This document shows positions 6,971-13,401 of a stretch of 27,615 nucleotides of DNA, piece by piece. Source of the DNA: a virus; IMG/VR virus record IMGVR_UViG_3300049005_000031, positions 1 to 27,615 of that record, one strand, 5' to 3'. The notes below the pieces were generated by a model that did no database searches, was not told the origin of the DNA, and saw nothing but the letters and a program-made list of their open reading frames with translations. Position 1 is the first letter of the stretch. Each line of letters opens with the position of its first letter. The position numbers and the translations under genes were made by a program.

Positions 6971-8215
6971 ATGGCCATTAAGAAGAAACTGAGTCTGGCG
7001 CGGATCACGAAGATGGGTCCTGCCGACATCCTCGGCGGCATCAACCTGGAGATGTTCCGCGACGCCTACGACCACGGCCTCAGCCTGTCGGCGTGGCTCG
7101 AACAGATGAACCCGACCGAGGCGGGCGACAAGGGCAGCCTCGACGCCTTCGGGCGCGTGCTCAAGGCCGCGGGCATCGTCACCCGCACCAACTACGCCGC
7201 GGGCTTCTACGCCGACGTCTTCGAGGACGCCTTCGACGGCACCCCCCAGCGGCGGCTGCTCGGCGCCGAGTGGATGCGCCGCCAGTGGCTCGCCGCCTCC
7301 GCCGGCATGAGCCCGAACACGCGCGCCGCCGTGCTCGGCAGTGACGACTACGGCCTCAACACGGCGATGCGCCCGTGGGTCGACGCCGCGCGCGCGCGCG
7401 ACCAGCAGATGGAGCCCGCCATCCCGCTCGCCGAGCTGATCGCGCAGACCACGCCCATCGAGGGCGACGGCGCGCGCATGGTCTACGTGCAGGACGTGGA
7501 CCCGAAGGCGAAGCGCATGGTCAGGGTCGGCGAGACCGCCGAGGTGCCGCGCGTGCGCCTCAAGTCCTCGGAGCAGTACGTGCGCCTCTTCAAGTTCGGG
7601 CGCGCCATCGAGACCTCCTACGAGGTCATCCGCCGCCAGCGCCTCGACCGCGTCAAGATGTGGATCGGCCTGCTCGCCATCCAGGCCGAGGTGGACAAGG
7701 TCTCGGTCGTCGTCGACGTGCTCATCAACGGAGACGGCAACCCCGGCACCGCCATGCTCACGCACGATCTGACCGCCCTCGATCCGGCCACGACGCCGAA
7801 CAACATCACGCTCCCCGCCTGGCTCAGCTACAAGCTGAAGTTCAAGAACCCCTACCGCCTGACCCACATCCTGTCGCGCGAGTCGGGCATCCTCAAGGTG
7901 ATGCTGCTCAACGTCGGCAGCGCCAACGTCCCGCTCGCCGTCGTCGCGGGCTTCATCGGCGTCGGCAACGTGCGCCCGATGAACAACAGGCTCGCGGACG
8001 ACGTGCAGTACGGGAACACCGACGACGCGCCGGCGAATCAGATCGTCGGCATCGACAAGCGCTTCGCCGTCGAGCGCTTCACCGAGGTCGGCTCCGACAT
8101 CACCGAGATCGAGAGCTACGCCATCACGCAGACGCGCGTGCTCGTGATGACCGAGACGGAAGGGTACGGGAAGATTTACAAGGAGGCGACGCGCGGCCTG
8201 AACCTCGCCGCGTAA
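6971..8215 (+). CDS. Major capsid protein
   Basis: The 414-residue protein forms the icosahedral shell. Evidence: it follows protease/scaffold and decoration genes, it has the expected size, and its mixed helix/strand content with many conserved-looking glycine and asparagine turns fits an HK97-fold or lambda-E-like capsid protein. Features include FKFGRAIETSYEVIRRQRLD (about residues 201-220, spine-helix-like), and a C-terminal half with an RLTHILSRESG segment and a domain ending in EIESYAITQTRVLVMTE. The start is the ATG at 6971, placed 6 bases after AAGGAGAG; the frame is open further upstream but that part overlaps the decoration gene. A strong GC hairpin follows the stop. I cannot assign a capsid subfamily by eye. 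Confidence 0.82.
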   Translation: MAIKKKLSLARITKMGPADILGGINLEMFRDAYDHGLSLSAWLEQMNPTEAGDKGSLDAFGRVLKAAGIVTRTNYAAGFYADVFEDAFDGTPQRRLLGAEWMRRQWLAASAGMSPNTRAAVLGSDDYGLNTAMRPWVDAARARDQQMEPAIPLAELIAQTTPIEGDGARMVYVQDVDPKAKRMVRVGETAEVPRVRLKSSEQYVRLFKFGRAIETSYEVIRRQRLDRVKMWIGLLAIQAEVDKVSVVVDVLINGDGNPGTAMLTHDLTALDPATTPNNITLPAWLSYKLKFKNPYRLTHILSRESGILKVMLLNVGSANVPLAVVAGFIGVGNVRPMNNRLADDVQYGNTDDAPANQIVGIDKRFAVERFTEVGSDITEIESYAITQTRVLVMTETEGYGKIYKEATRGLNLAA

Positions 8216-8240
8216 ACGACTCCCGCCGCAGCAGAAGCAC

Positions 8241-8272
8241 GGCGGGCGGGCGAGACCAAACGCCCGCCCGCC
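8241..8272 (+). other. Strong GC hairpin after the major capsid gene
   Basis: A perfect 12-bp inverted repeat (GGCGGGCGGGCG / CGCCCGCCCGCC) with an 8-base loop sits 25 bases after the capsid stop and about 9 bases before the next ribosome-binding site. No T-run follows, so full termination is unlikely. Partial attenuation or 3' mRNA protection, giving more capsid than connector, is a reasonable inference. Confidence 0.7.
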
Positions 8273-8292
8273 ACATTCATCAAGGAGCAGAC

Positions 8293-8604
8293 ATGGCAGA
8301 CGAGAGAGACAGACCGCCGAGCACCAACCCGCCACCGCCGCCTCCGCCCGATCCCGAGCCGGCGCCGAATGCGCGGCACGTCACCGTGTGCTCGACGCGC
8401 AAGCCCAACCCGGACGGCAGCAACGACACCATCCTCTTCGAGCGCGACGCGGCTCACCCCGAGGGCGAGGCGTTCGTCGCCGGGCCGAAGCCGGTCACGG
8501 TCGGCAGGACCTCCGAGGTCGAGCGCCTGCTGCGCGACGGCGCGCTGCGCGAGTGCGATCCGGCTGACGCGAAGTCGAAGAAGGCGCCCGGCCAGGCGAA
8601 GTAA
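8293..8604 (+). CDS. Hypothetical head-region protein with proline-rich N-terminus (103 aa)
   Basis: I do not recognise a family. The first 27 residues are proline-rich (a run of seven prolines) and probably disordered. The rest forms a small domain ending in a segment (VTVGRTSEVERLLRDGALRE) that resembles short proteins often found between capsid and connector genes, where residues of the type V-x-R-T-x-x-V-x-x-L-L-x-D-G recur. The ATG at 8293 has AAGGAG about 5 bases upstream. The frame is open far upstream, but that part is a shadow of the capsid gene. Four bases separate its stop from the next start. Virion accessory protein is the likeliest role, but this is unproven. Confidence 0.65.
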   Translation: MADERDRPPSTNPPPPPPPDPEPAPNARHVTVCSTRKPNPDGSNDTILFERDAAHPEGEAFVAGPKPVTVGRTSEVERLLRDGALRECDPADAKSKKAPGQAK

Positions 8605-8607
8605 GCG

Positions 8608-9051
8608 ATGCCGCTAGCCGATCTCATCGACGCCGAGGAGGTCAGGCGCTCGCTCGACCCGCTCGCCGACTGGCTCGACGCCGAGTCGCTGCCGGACCCG
8701 GTGGTCGACAGGCAGGTCTTCGCCGGGCGCGCGATCGCGGAAGTCGTCGCGCGCGTGCCCGACGCCGACGCGATCGCGACGGGCGCGGACGGGGCGGCGA
8801 AGCAGCACGTCAAGAACGCGCTGAACCTCCTGACCGCGTCCTTCATCGCGCCCTCGCTCTCGCAGACCACGAGAGAGCAGCTCACGCCGGGCGTCGTCCT
8901 GAGCCGGGAGAAGATCGATCTGAACCGGCTGTCGGAGGATCTGCGGCAGCACGCCACCTCCGAGATCGCCGCGCTGCTCAAAGTGGAGTCGCGCGGCTAC
9001 GTCGTCCCGCCGCTCTTCGGCGTGGCGCGCGGCAACAGGTCGAGGTGCTGA
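8608..9051 (+). CDS. Putative head-tail connector (adaptor) protein
   Basis: This 147-residue, mostly helical protein follows the capsid block at the place where HK97-gp6-like or lambda-W-like adaptors are encoded. These bind under the portal ring and extend the DNA channel. Helical segments cover roughly residues 5-20, 35-50 and 60-80 (AAKQHVKNALNLLTASFI), then an extended loop, then a C-terminal helix (SEDLRQHATSEIAALLK). No enzymatic motif is seen. The start follows the preceding stop by 3 bases with a weak AAGTAAG ribosome-binding site, suggesting coupled translation. The role is inferred from position and shape. A minor head protein is an alternative. Confidence 0.5.
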   Translation: MPLADLIDAEEVRRSLDPLADWLDAESLPDPVVDRQVFAGRAIAEVVARVPDADAIATGADGAAKQHVKNALNLLTASFIAPSLSQTTREQLTPGVVLSREKIDLNRLSEDLRQHATSEIAALLKVESRGYVVPPLFGVARGNRSRC

Positions 9052-9055
9052 GCCA

Positions 9056-9433
9056 TTGTCACAAGTCACCAGGGCGAGGCTGGCCAGGGCGTTCGACCGG
9101 CAGCGGCAAAAGAACCTCGGCGCCGCCGCGAGACTGATCTTTCTCAAGCTGGACGGCGCGGCCGAGACCTACGCCCCGCAGGCCACGGTCGAGTCGGGGT
9201 GGCACGCCTACTTCTCCGAGGAGTCGGGCGCGGCGCACTTCGAGGTGGCTGACGACACGGCGGAGTTCCGCGACAAGAAGAACCTCTCGTCGCACCTGGT
9301 CGTCGTCTCGAGCGCCGTCCCCGCGCTCAACAACGTCGTCCACACGATGCTGCGGGGCGGGCACGCGCCGCTCGCCGCGAGGCCCTACTGGAACATCCCC
9401 GCCGAGCCCGCGGGCGAAGTCTACACACCCTGA
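9056..9433 (+). CDS. Putative head-completion or neck protein (125 aa)
   Basis: I do not recognise a specific family. The N-terminal half starts with a basic helix (TRARLARAFDRQRQKNLGAAARL, residues 5-27), and the rest has alternating strands with little low complexity. It uses a TTG start at 9056, four bases after the preceding stop, with GAGGTG about 8 bases upstream. Its stop overlaps the next ATG (TGATG). Position between adaptor and neck gene suggests a stopper or head-completion protein, which seals the filled head. This is inference from gene order. Confidence 0.45.
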   Translation: MSQVTRARLARAFDRQRQKNLGAAARLIFLKLDGAAETYAPQATVESGWHAYFSEESGAAHFEVADDTAEFRDKKNLSSHLVVVSSAVPALNNVVHTMLRGGHAPLAARPYWNIPAEPAGEVYTP

Positions 9434-9822
9434 TGCGGACGGAAGTTACGATCAGCCGCGACCTGTTGACCCTCGACGCCGTCGTCGCGCGCGAGTTCGC
9501 GGCGGCGCAGGACGGCGTCGCCGAAGAGATCGCCATCGCCTGGCGCGACGCGGTCGAGGCGGTCGGGGCGGTCGACAGCCGCCGCTACCTCGACTCCATC
9601 GACGTGCGCGCGCGCGCCGAGCGCACCGGCGACGTGCGCACGCTCCTGATCGAAGCGCCGGCGGCGGAAGGCTACTCGGACGTGGTGGAGCGGGGCTGGA
9701 TCAATCGCGGTCGCGGGCAGGAGAGCTACCCGGGCAGGCACCCGGCGCAAAAGGGCATCGAGGAGGCCGACGCCCACGTCGGCACGCAACTCGACGGGGC
9801 GGGCCGGAGGATCGAGGGCTGA
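9433..9822 (+). CDS. Putative neck / tail-completion protein (HK97 gp10-like)
   Basis: The 129-residue protein probably belongs to the gp10/gpZ-type neck proteins that join head and tail. Supporting features: an N-terminal helix (about residues 10-45), strands around SRRYLDSIDVRAR, and a C-terminal stretch with VERGW and RGRGQESYPGRHPAQKGIEE (about 92-112). The order GW, then a flexible loop, then P-x-R-x-P with a following helix is typical of this group. It overlaps both neighbours by TGATG and is likely translated in a chain with them. Confidence 0.6.
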   Translation: MRTEVTISRDLLTLDAVVAREFAAAQDGVAEEIAIAWRDAVEAVGAVDSRRYLDSIDVRARAERTGDVRTLLIEAPAAEGYSDVVERGWINRGRGQESYPGRHPAQKGIEEADAHVGTQLDGAGRRIEG

Positions 9823-10355
9823 TGCCTTACACGGCGGAACAATTCGCGGAGCTGGTCGAAGCCGTCAGGCAGAAGGTCCTCTCGCTCGTCAACTTCGTCG
9901 TGAAGCCCGCCGGCGGCACGCACAACGCGAAGACGCTCGACAGATCGATCCTCGGCCGGGAGCAGGAGGAGTGGGCGGGGACGGCGACGACCGAGACCGA
10001 TCTGGACGCGCAGGGCAAGCCGCGCGTCCACCTCTGGCAGGTGTCCTTCGCGGGACTCGGCGGGCCGCCGAGCGCGGCGGTCGGCAGTTACGAGCCGCAG
10101 CTCACCTTCAACATCGACGGCTTCTACAAGCACGAGTTCGGCACGGACGCCGACAACTCGGAGAAGCGCTTCACCGCGGAGGTCGCGCGCCTCGCCTTCA
10201 CGCTCGCCGCCTCGCCGGGGTTGAACGTCAACGGCACGACGCTGCGCCACTCTCAGTTGCAGGCGCGGGTCAGCCTCGGCCCGCTCGGGGCGGTCAGGAC
10301 GCACAGGTGTTTCGCCACGCTCACGGTCGACGTGCAGCCGCTGCGCTACAGATAG
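9822..10355 (+). CDS. Putative tail terminator protein
   Basis: This 177-residue protein sits between the neck protein and the tail tube protein, the usual position of the tail terminator, which caps the growing tail tube and binds the neck. The sequence is an N-terminal helix (TAEQFAELVEAVRQKVLSLVN), then a long beta-rich region with repeated strands (PRVHLWQVSF, PQLTFNIDGFYKHEF), a helix (KRFTAEVARLAFTLAA) and final strands. This alpha/beta layout resembles gpU-like terminators. Its start overlaps the preceding stop (TGATG). Codon use is strongly GC-biased, unlike the next gene, marking a possible recombination boundary. The role is inferred from order and secondary-structure pattern. Confidence 0.5.
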   Translation: MPYTAEQFAELVEAVRQKVLSLVNFVVKPAGGTHNAKTLDRSILGREQEEWAGTATTETDLDAQGKPRVHLWQVSFAGLGGPPSAAVGSYEPQLTFNIDGFYKHEFGTDADNSEKRFTAEVARLAFTLAASPGLNVNGTTLRHSQLQARVSLGPLGAVRTHRCFATLTVDVQPLRYR

Positions 10356-10365
10356 GAGATCGACG

Positions 10366-11421
10366 ATGAACCAATTCTTAGAGGAACTGCAGCTCTTGAT
10401 CAGCTCGGCGCCTGAGTCGGCTGTGAATACCCCGGCGACGACCTCCGCCGCCTTCAAGACCGCCCTCTTCAACTCGTTCATGCCGCCGATCCCGCGTCCC
10501 GATAAATTAAAGTCGGCCGAGATCGGTGCGGGGAATGAATACGGGCAGAAGTCGCGAAGCGGCTACTGGCTGCCGATGGACATTCCAATCGGCGGATGGC
10601 TCAACACTGAGTTCGCCGCCATCGTCGCGGCTCGAGCGTTCGGTGGCACGATCACGGACGTGCCCGTCACAGCCGGGGCGTCGTTCGATCATTTCGTCGC
10701 GCTCCAGACGAGGGCGCAGGGCAGGGTGCCTAAGCTGAGCACGATCCTCGCGCTCCTCGGCGGCTACGACTTCCTCCACGCCTCCTGCGCCGTCGCCGCG
10801 TTCGAGATCAGTTTCGGCGGCAATACGCCGCCACAGTACTCGACCACTTTCCGCAACACCGGCTACTCCTGGAAGCGACTGCGCGACATTGTGCCTGCGA
10901 TCGTGCCGCCGCCGGCTCCCACTCATCACTACATCCACCCGGCAGCGATCAAGGCGACGTTCAACGACGGCTCGCTGCGGGACTTCGCGGCGGACGCGAG
11001 GCTGATCGGCGGGCGCTGCGGCATCAGCCAAGAGGTCGAGGTTCAGGCGTTGCCGGGCGATCCTTTCAGGGTGAGCGGGGACAGGAGCAGCGGCGCATAC
11101 GCGAGAGTCATTCAGCGAGGCAAACGCTCCTATTCGCCGTCGATCAAGGTGTTCATGGACGAGAACCTAGCCGAGTTCGTCGCGAGCCGGGATAACACTG
11201 ACATCACCGGGCTCTCATTCCTCTTCACGGGCGATCCCATCGGCGCGACGCCGGAGAGCTACGAGATCGAACTCACGTACCCGCTGGCTACGCTGATCGT
11301 CGAGGGCGACACGGAAAATAAAAATGCCGCCTTGAATATTTCGTTTGACATTGACAGGGCGGACGCATCACCGTCAATCGCGTCACTGCGCGTCAGAAAC
11401 AACCAGCCGGCGCTGGCGTAA
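10366..11421 (+). CDS. Major tail (tube) protein
   Basis: The 351-residue protein is the likely tail tube subunit: it follows the terminator, precedes the chaperone pair and tape measure, and is rich in beta strands and Gly/Thr/Ser, as tube proteins are. It has a central strand-rich part (residues 60-200) and a C-terminal domain (about 210-340) with alternating strands, including EIELTYPLATLIVEGDTENK. A ribosome-binding site (GGAG) precedes the ATG by 8 bases. Its codon use is clearly more relaxed (more A/T at third positions) than the genes before it, so it may come from a different phage lineage by recombination. The length is larger than the ~200-250 residues typical of small tube proteins, so an extra surface domain is possible. 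Confidence 0.65.
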   Translation: MNQFLEELQLLISSAPESAVNTPATTSAAFKTALFNSFMPPIPRPDKLKSAEIGAGNEYGQKSRSGYWLPMDIPIGGWLNTEFAAIVAARAFGGTITDVPVTAGASFDHFVALQTRAQGRVPKLSTILALLGGYDFLHASCAVAAFEISFGGNTPPQYSTTFRNTGYSWKRLRDIVPAIVPPPAPTHHYIHPAAIKATFNDGSLRDFAADARLIGGRCGISQEVEVQALPGDPFRVSGDRSSGAYARVIQRGKRSYSPSIKVFMDENLAEFVASRDNTDITGLSFLFTGDPIGATPESYEIELTYPLATLIVEGDTENKNAALNISFDIDRADASPSIASLRVRNNQPALA

Positions 11422-11433
11422 AGGGAGGTCAAC

Positions 11434-11814
11434 GTGAAAGACAACGAAGCTCGGATCATGACCGCCGAAGAGGCGAGCGCGTTGCAGCGCGAAGTGATCC
11501 TCAACTCCGGCAACCCCGATTACGTCATGCCAGACGGGCGTAAGAACAGCGACATCTGGGCGGGGCGTGCCGAGCGTGACGAAGAAGATCGAGCGGCTGC
11601 CGTCGAGTTCGACCGGCGCTCCCTCGAAGCCAACACCCCTAAGATCGAGCAGGTGAGGGTCGCAGTCACGCCGGAAGGCGGGATAGCGACAAGTCCCGTC
11701 GCGGTCAAGCCAGCCGAGACGAGCGTCGTCATTGAAGTGGAAGGAGCCCCGAAGGGGATTGGCGGGGCGTCGGAAAACTCTCAACCTCGCCCGTCCGGCG
11801 AACTGCCGAGGTAG
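11434..11814 (+). CDS. Hypothetical protein (126 aa)
   Basis: I do not recognise this protein. It is acidic, starts with a helical segment (EARIMTAEEASALQREVIL), contains GRKNSDIWAGRAERDEEDRAAA, and ends in a disordered Pro/Ser tail. It uses a GTG start with a strong GGGAGGT ribosome-binding site 5 bases upstream, 12 bases after the tail tube gene, so it belongs to the late operon. Its 3' end overlaps an antisense remnant of an endonuclease VII-type gene, so the last ~10 codons may derive from inserted DNA. A minor tail or accessory protein is possible. Confidence 0.6.
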   Translation: MKDNEARIMTAEEASALQREVILNSGNPDYVMPDGRKNSDIWAGRAERDEEDRAAAVEFDRRSLEANTPKIEQVRVAVTPEGGIATSPVAVKPAETSVVIEVEGAPKGIGGASENSQPRPSGELPR

Positions 11815-11903
11815 GAGGCGGCGCGAAGCATCCTTGCCGGATCGTCGTCGAGCAAGCCGACCGCGAGGTTGCACTTGTTGCACAGCAGCCCTCTTACGTG
11901 CCG
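11781..11903 (-). pseudogene. Remnant of an endonuclease VII-type HNH nuclease gene (antisense)
   Basis: Read on the minus strand, 40 codons give RHVRGLLCNKCNLAVGLL, DDDPARMLRAASYLG and a stop at 11781-11783. This closely resembles the C-terminal half of the endonuclease VII family, where H-x-T-G-x-x-R-G-L-L-C-x-x-C-N-x-x-L-G is followed by D-x-P-x-x-L-x-x-A-x-x-Y-L. The upstream half with the DHDH catalytic region is missing; the frame continues as unrelated sequence. These enzymes resolve branched DNA or act as mobile HNH nucleases. It is opposite to all surrounding late genes and overlaps the end of the 126-residue gene. I conclude it is a decayed, non-functional insertion. Confidence 0.65.
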
Positions 11904-11945
11904 GATAAAGGGGGCAGACCAGCGACGAAGAAGAAGCGTGAAGCC

Positions 11946-11974
11946 TTGACCATCCGACCAAGCGGCAGTATTTT
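11946..11974 (+). promoter_or_regulatory. Sigma-70-like promoter for the small membrane protein
   Basis: TTGACC (11946-11951), a 17-base spacer and TATTTT (11969-11974) match the bacterial consensus 5/6 and 4/6. The -10 ends 7 bases before the ATG at 11982, so transcription would begin at or next to the start codon and give a leaderless mRNA. Confidence 0.45.
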
Positions 11975-11981
11975 GAGCGGC

Positions 11982-12116
11982 ATGTCAGACGCCAAACAAG
12001 GCGGCACGCTTAGCCTCATCAAAAACACCGTCATCGTTGTATTGACGGTGCTTGCCGTCTTAATATTCCTGCCCATTGTTTATGGCTTCCTGCGGGGGCT
12101 CCTGCTTGGTAGATAA
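11982..12116 (+). CDS. Small single-pass membrane protein (44 aa), moron-like
   Basis: The 44-residue product has one clear transmembrane helix (about residues 15-38: TVIVVLTVLAVLIFLPIVYG) between a short polar N-terminus (MSDAKQGG) and an Arg-ended tail. It is placed in the inner membrane by prediction only. A GTG at 11898 would add 28 residues, but that region lies next to the antisense HNH remnant and lacks a ribosome-binding site. I prefer ATG 11982 because a promoter-like element ends 7 bases before it. A terminator follows at 12214-12255, so the gene forms a promoter-gene-terminator unit inside the tail operon, the definition of a moron. Superinfection exclusion or host-membrane modulation is a guess; a misplaced holin-like protein is another. 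Confidence 0.5.
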   Translation: MSDAKQGGTLSLIKNTVIVVLTVLAVLIFLPIVYGFLRGLLLGR

Positions 12117-12120
12117 TCGG

Positions 12121-12149
12121 TTGGCAAAACATCCAGACCCTGATATATT
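12121..12149 (+). promoter_or_regulatory. Sigma-70-like promoter upstream of repeats and terminator
   Basis: TTGGCA (12121-12126), exactly 17 bases, then TATATT (12144-12149), each matching the consensus at 5 of 6 positions. It stands out in GC-rich DNA. Transcription would start near 12157 and meet the terminator about 60-100 bases later, so it could drive a short RNA or an attenuated leader of the tail operon. Confidence 0.5.
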
Positions 12150-12159
12150 GTCGCCACCG

Positions 12160-12216
12160 CCCGCTTAGAGCATCTCTAATGGCGACGCACCCGCTTACGA
12201 CGTAGCTCTAATGGTG
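12160..12216 (+). repeat. Imperfect direct repeat in the leader
   Basis: Two copies of a ~25-base unit (12160-12184 and 12190-12216) share CCCGCTTA at the left and CTCTAATGG at the right with a diverged centre. They lie between the promoter at 12121 and the terminator. They could be protein-binding half-sites, or parts of a structured leader RNA. Confidence 0.6.
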
Positions 12217-12255
12217 CTTCTGAAACTTCAAAGTTTCGGGGGCGCTTTTCTTTTT
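12214..12255 (+). terminator. Rho-independent terminator inside the tail operon
   Basis: Positions 12214-12245 fold into a 14-bp stem (GAAACT / AGTTTC paired core extended by eight pairs, five of them G-U) with a TCAA loop, followed by TTTTCTTTTT. This is the best intrinsic terminator on the plus strand. Because tail genes continue downstream with no clear new promoter, late transcription must read through, for example by antitermination. Confidence 0.75.
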
Positions 12256-12292
12256 GGCCGCTCCTGAAAACTTCACCACCCAGGAGCCGACC

Positions 12293-13018
12293 ATGCAACC
12301 CGAAGAGAAGATCCTGCCTAACGGCGGCGCGGAACTTTTGCCGCAGCCCGCCGAAACCGAAAGCGACACGCCGTACGCGCCGGCGCTCTACGACGCCGAC
12401 GCCGAACAGATCGTGCCCGTCACGGTCGAGGACGACGGCGAAGAGTTCGAGCTGCTGCTCAGAACCAACCCCGTGTCCGATCACCTCGTCCGGCTTTACG
12501 CGAAGGCGCGCGCCGCGGGCGAGGATGACGCCGACGGCTTCGCGCCGAAGATAGCCGCCGCCGAAAAGTTCTTCCCGCAGTTCGTGCGCGGTCCCGAGGG
12601 CGTCGAGGGCGACGTGCCCGCCGACTGGGCGGGCATCTTCGGCGCGCAGGACATGCTCGCCATCGTAACCACGCTCCTCCTCTGCGAGCGCGTCAACACG
12701 CCCGTCACCAAAGGCAAGCAGCTCAAAGAGTGGAGAGTCTCGACGACCTCCAAGGTGCGCCTGCGCTGTTACTTCAACGGCGGGTTAGCCGAGACGCTGC
12801 ACGTCTTCAACAAGGCGTCGGCGAAGCCATACGCGGACTACGCGCGCGGGGCACTCGGCGGCGCGGACGAGCTCGAACAGCTCGACGCCCTCGCCGAGGT
12901 CTACGACAAGCTCCACGTCAGCCATGAGGGCTACCGGGGGAGGGTGCCGATCTTCCACAAGGCGGCTGCGGTGCGCGTCCACCTGGAGCGCATCGTGCGC
13001 GTGACGAGAAAAAACTAG
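12293..13018 (+). CDS. Tail assembly chaperone, upstream frame (lambda gpG-like)
   Basis: The 241-residue protein is the upstream partner of a frameshifted chaperone pair that coats the tape measure protein before tail tube polymerisation. Evidence is position between tail tube and tape measure, a mixed alpha/beta N-terminus with an acidic region, a helical C-terminal half (about residues 165-235), and a slippery sequence A AAA AAC at its very end. I chose ATG 12293 because AGGAG lies 6 bases before it; a TTG at 12254 would start inside the terminator's T-run. Codon use is GC-biased, unlike the following frame. The protein is longer than lambda gpG (140 residues), so it probably has an extra domain. 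Confidence 0.7.
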   Translation: MQPEEKILPNGGAELLPQPAETESDTPYAPALYDADAEQIVPVTVEDDGEEFELLLRTNPVSDHLVRLYAKARAAGEDDADGFAPKIAAAEKFFPQFVRGPEGVEGDVPADWAGIFGAQDMLAIVTTLLLCERVNTPVTKGKQLKEWRVSTTSKVRLRCYFNGGLAETLHVFNKASAKPYADYARGALGGADELEQLDALAEVYDKLHVSHEGYRGRVPIFHKAAAVRVHLERIVRVTRKN

Positions 13019-13047
13019 CAGGGCTCGCGTGGGCGATTTTGCACGCG
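13009..13047 (+). promoter_or_regulatory. Programmed -1 ribosomal frameshift signal
   Basis: The heptamer A AAA AAC (13009-13015) is in the correct phase relative to the upstream frame (codons AGA AAA AAC), directly followed by its TAG stop at 13016-13018. A 6-bp stem CGCGTG (13026-13031) / CACGCG (13042-13047) begins 10 bases downstream and could stimulate slippage. After a -1 slip, translation continues from the CTA codon at 13015 to the stop at 13399-13401. Confidence 0.8.
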
Positions 13048-13401
13048 GTTGATCGCCAGTTCGACGCGGGCCTGACCGACTGTCCGGGGAAGTCAAAATG
13101 CAAGACGCCCAAGCCGAGCGGGATGAGCTGCGGCGATTGCCCGCGCGGTAAGGACGCGCCGCAAGTCGTAGAGACAGGCGTGGAGTTAGAGGCGGCTCGT
13201 CTCGTCGCTCGTCTGATCGCAGAGAAGCAGAGTGGCTACGGGGTGCCGCTATCACAACTATCGCCGATTGAATTTGAAATGATTCTCTTGTGGGAGCAGA
13301 GGGAGCGCGCGCACCGCGCAGCTCATTCAGTCGAGATCGTGGACTCGGCGTCTTGGCTAAAGGCTTTCATCAAGTCGTTCGGCTCAGCCGGCAATAGGTA
13401 A
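13015..13401 (+). CDS. Tail assembly chaperone, -1 frame extension (lambda gpT-like)
   Basis: This frame has no convincing start of its own (only a TTG at 13039 without ribosome-binding site) and is open back to the slippery site, so it is expressed as a 128-residue extension of the upstream protein, giving a fusion of about 369 residues. In lambda the GT fusion bridges tape measure and tube protein. The extension carries four cysteines (C-P-G-K-S-K-C near residues 25-31, then C-G-D-C), which could bind zinc, and a helix (LSPIEFEMILLWEQRERAHRA) near its C-terminal part. Its codon use is more relaxed than that of the upstream frame. It abuts the tape measure start. Confidence 0.7.
   Translation, partial: LAGLAWAILHAVDRQFDAGLTDCPGKSKCKTPKPSGMSCGDCPRGKDAPQVVETGVELEAARLVARLIAEKQSGYGVPLSQLSPIEFEMILLWEQRERAHRAAHSVEIVDSASWLKAFIKSFGSAGNR

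Noticed and set aside
6899-8335. 478-codon minus-strand frame opposite the major capsid gene
   Set aside because: Same GC-bias shadow; no ribosome-binding site or motif, and the forward gene has both position and start signal.
7375-8604. 409-codon forward frame overlapping the capsid gene
   Set aside because: Only its last 104 codons (from ATG 8293 with AAGGAG) look real; the upstream part is low-complexity Arg/Ala-rich shadow of the capsid gene.
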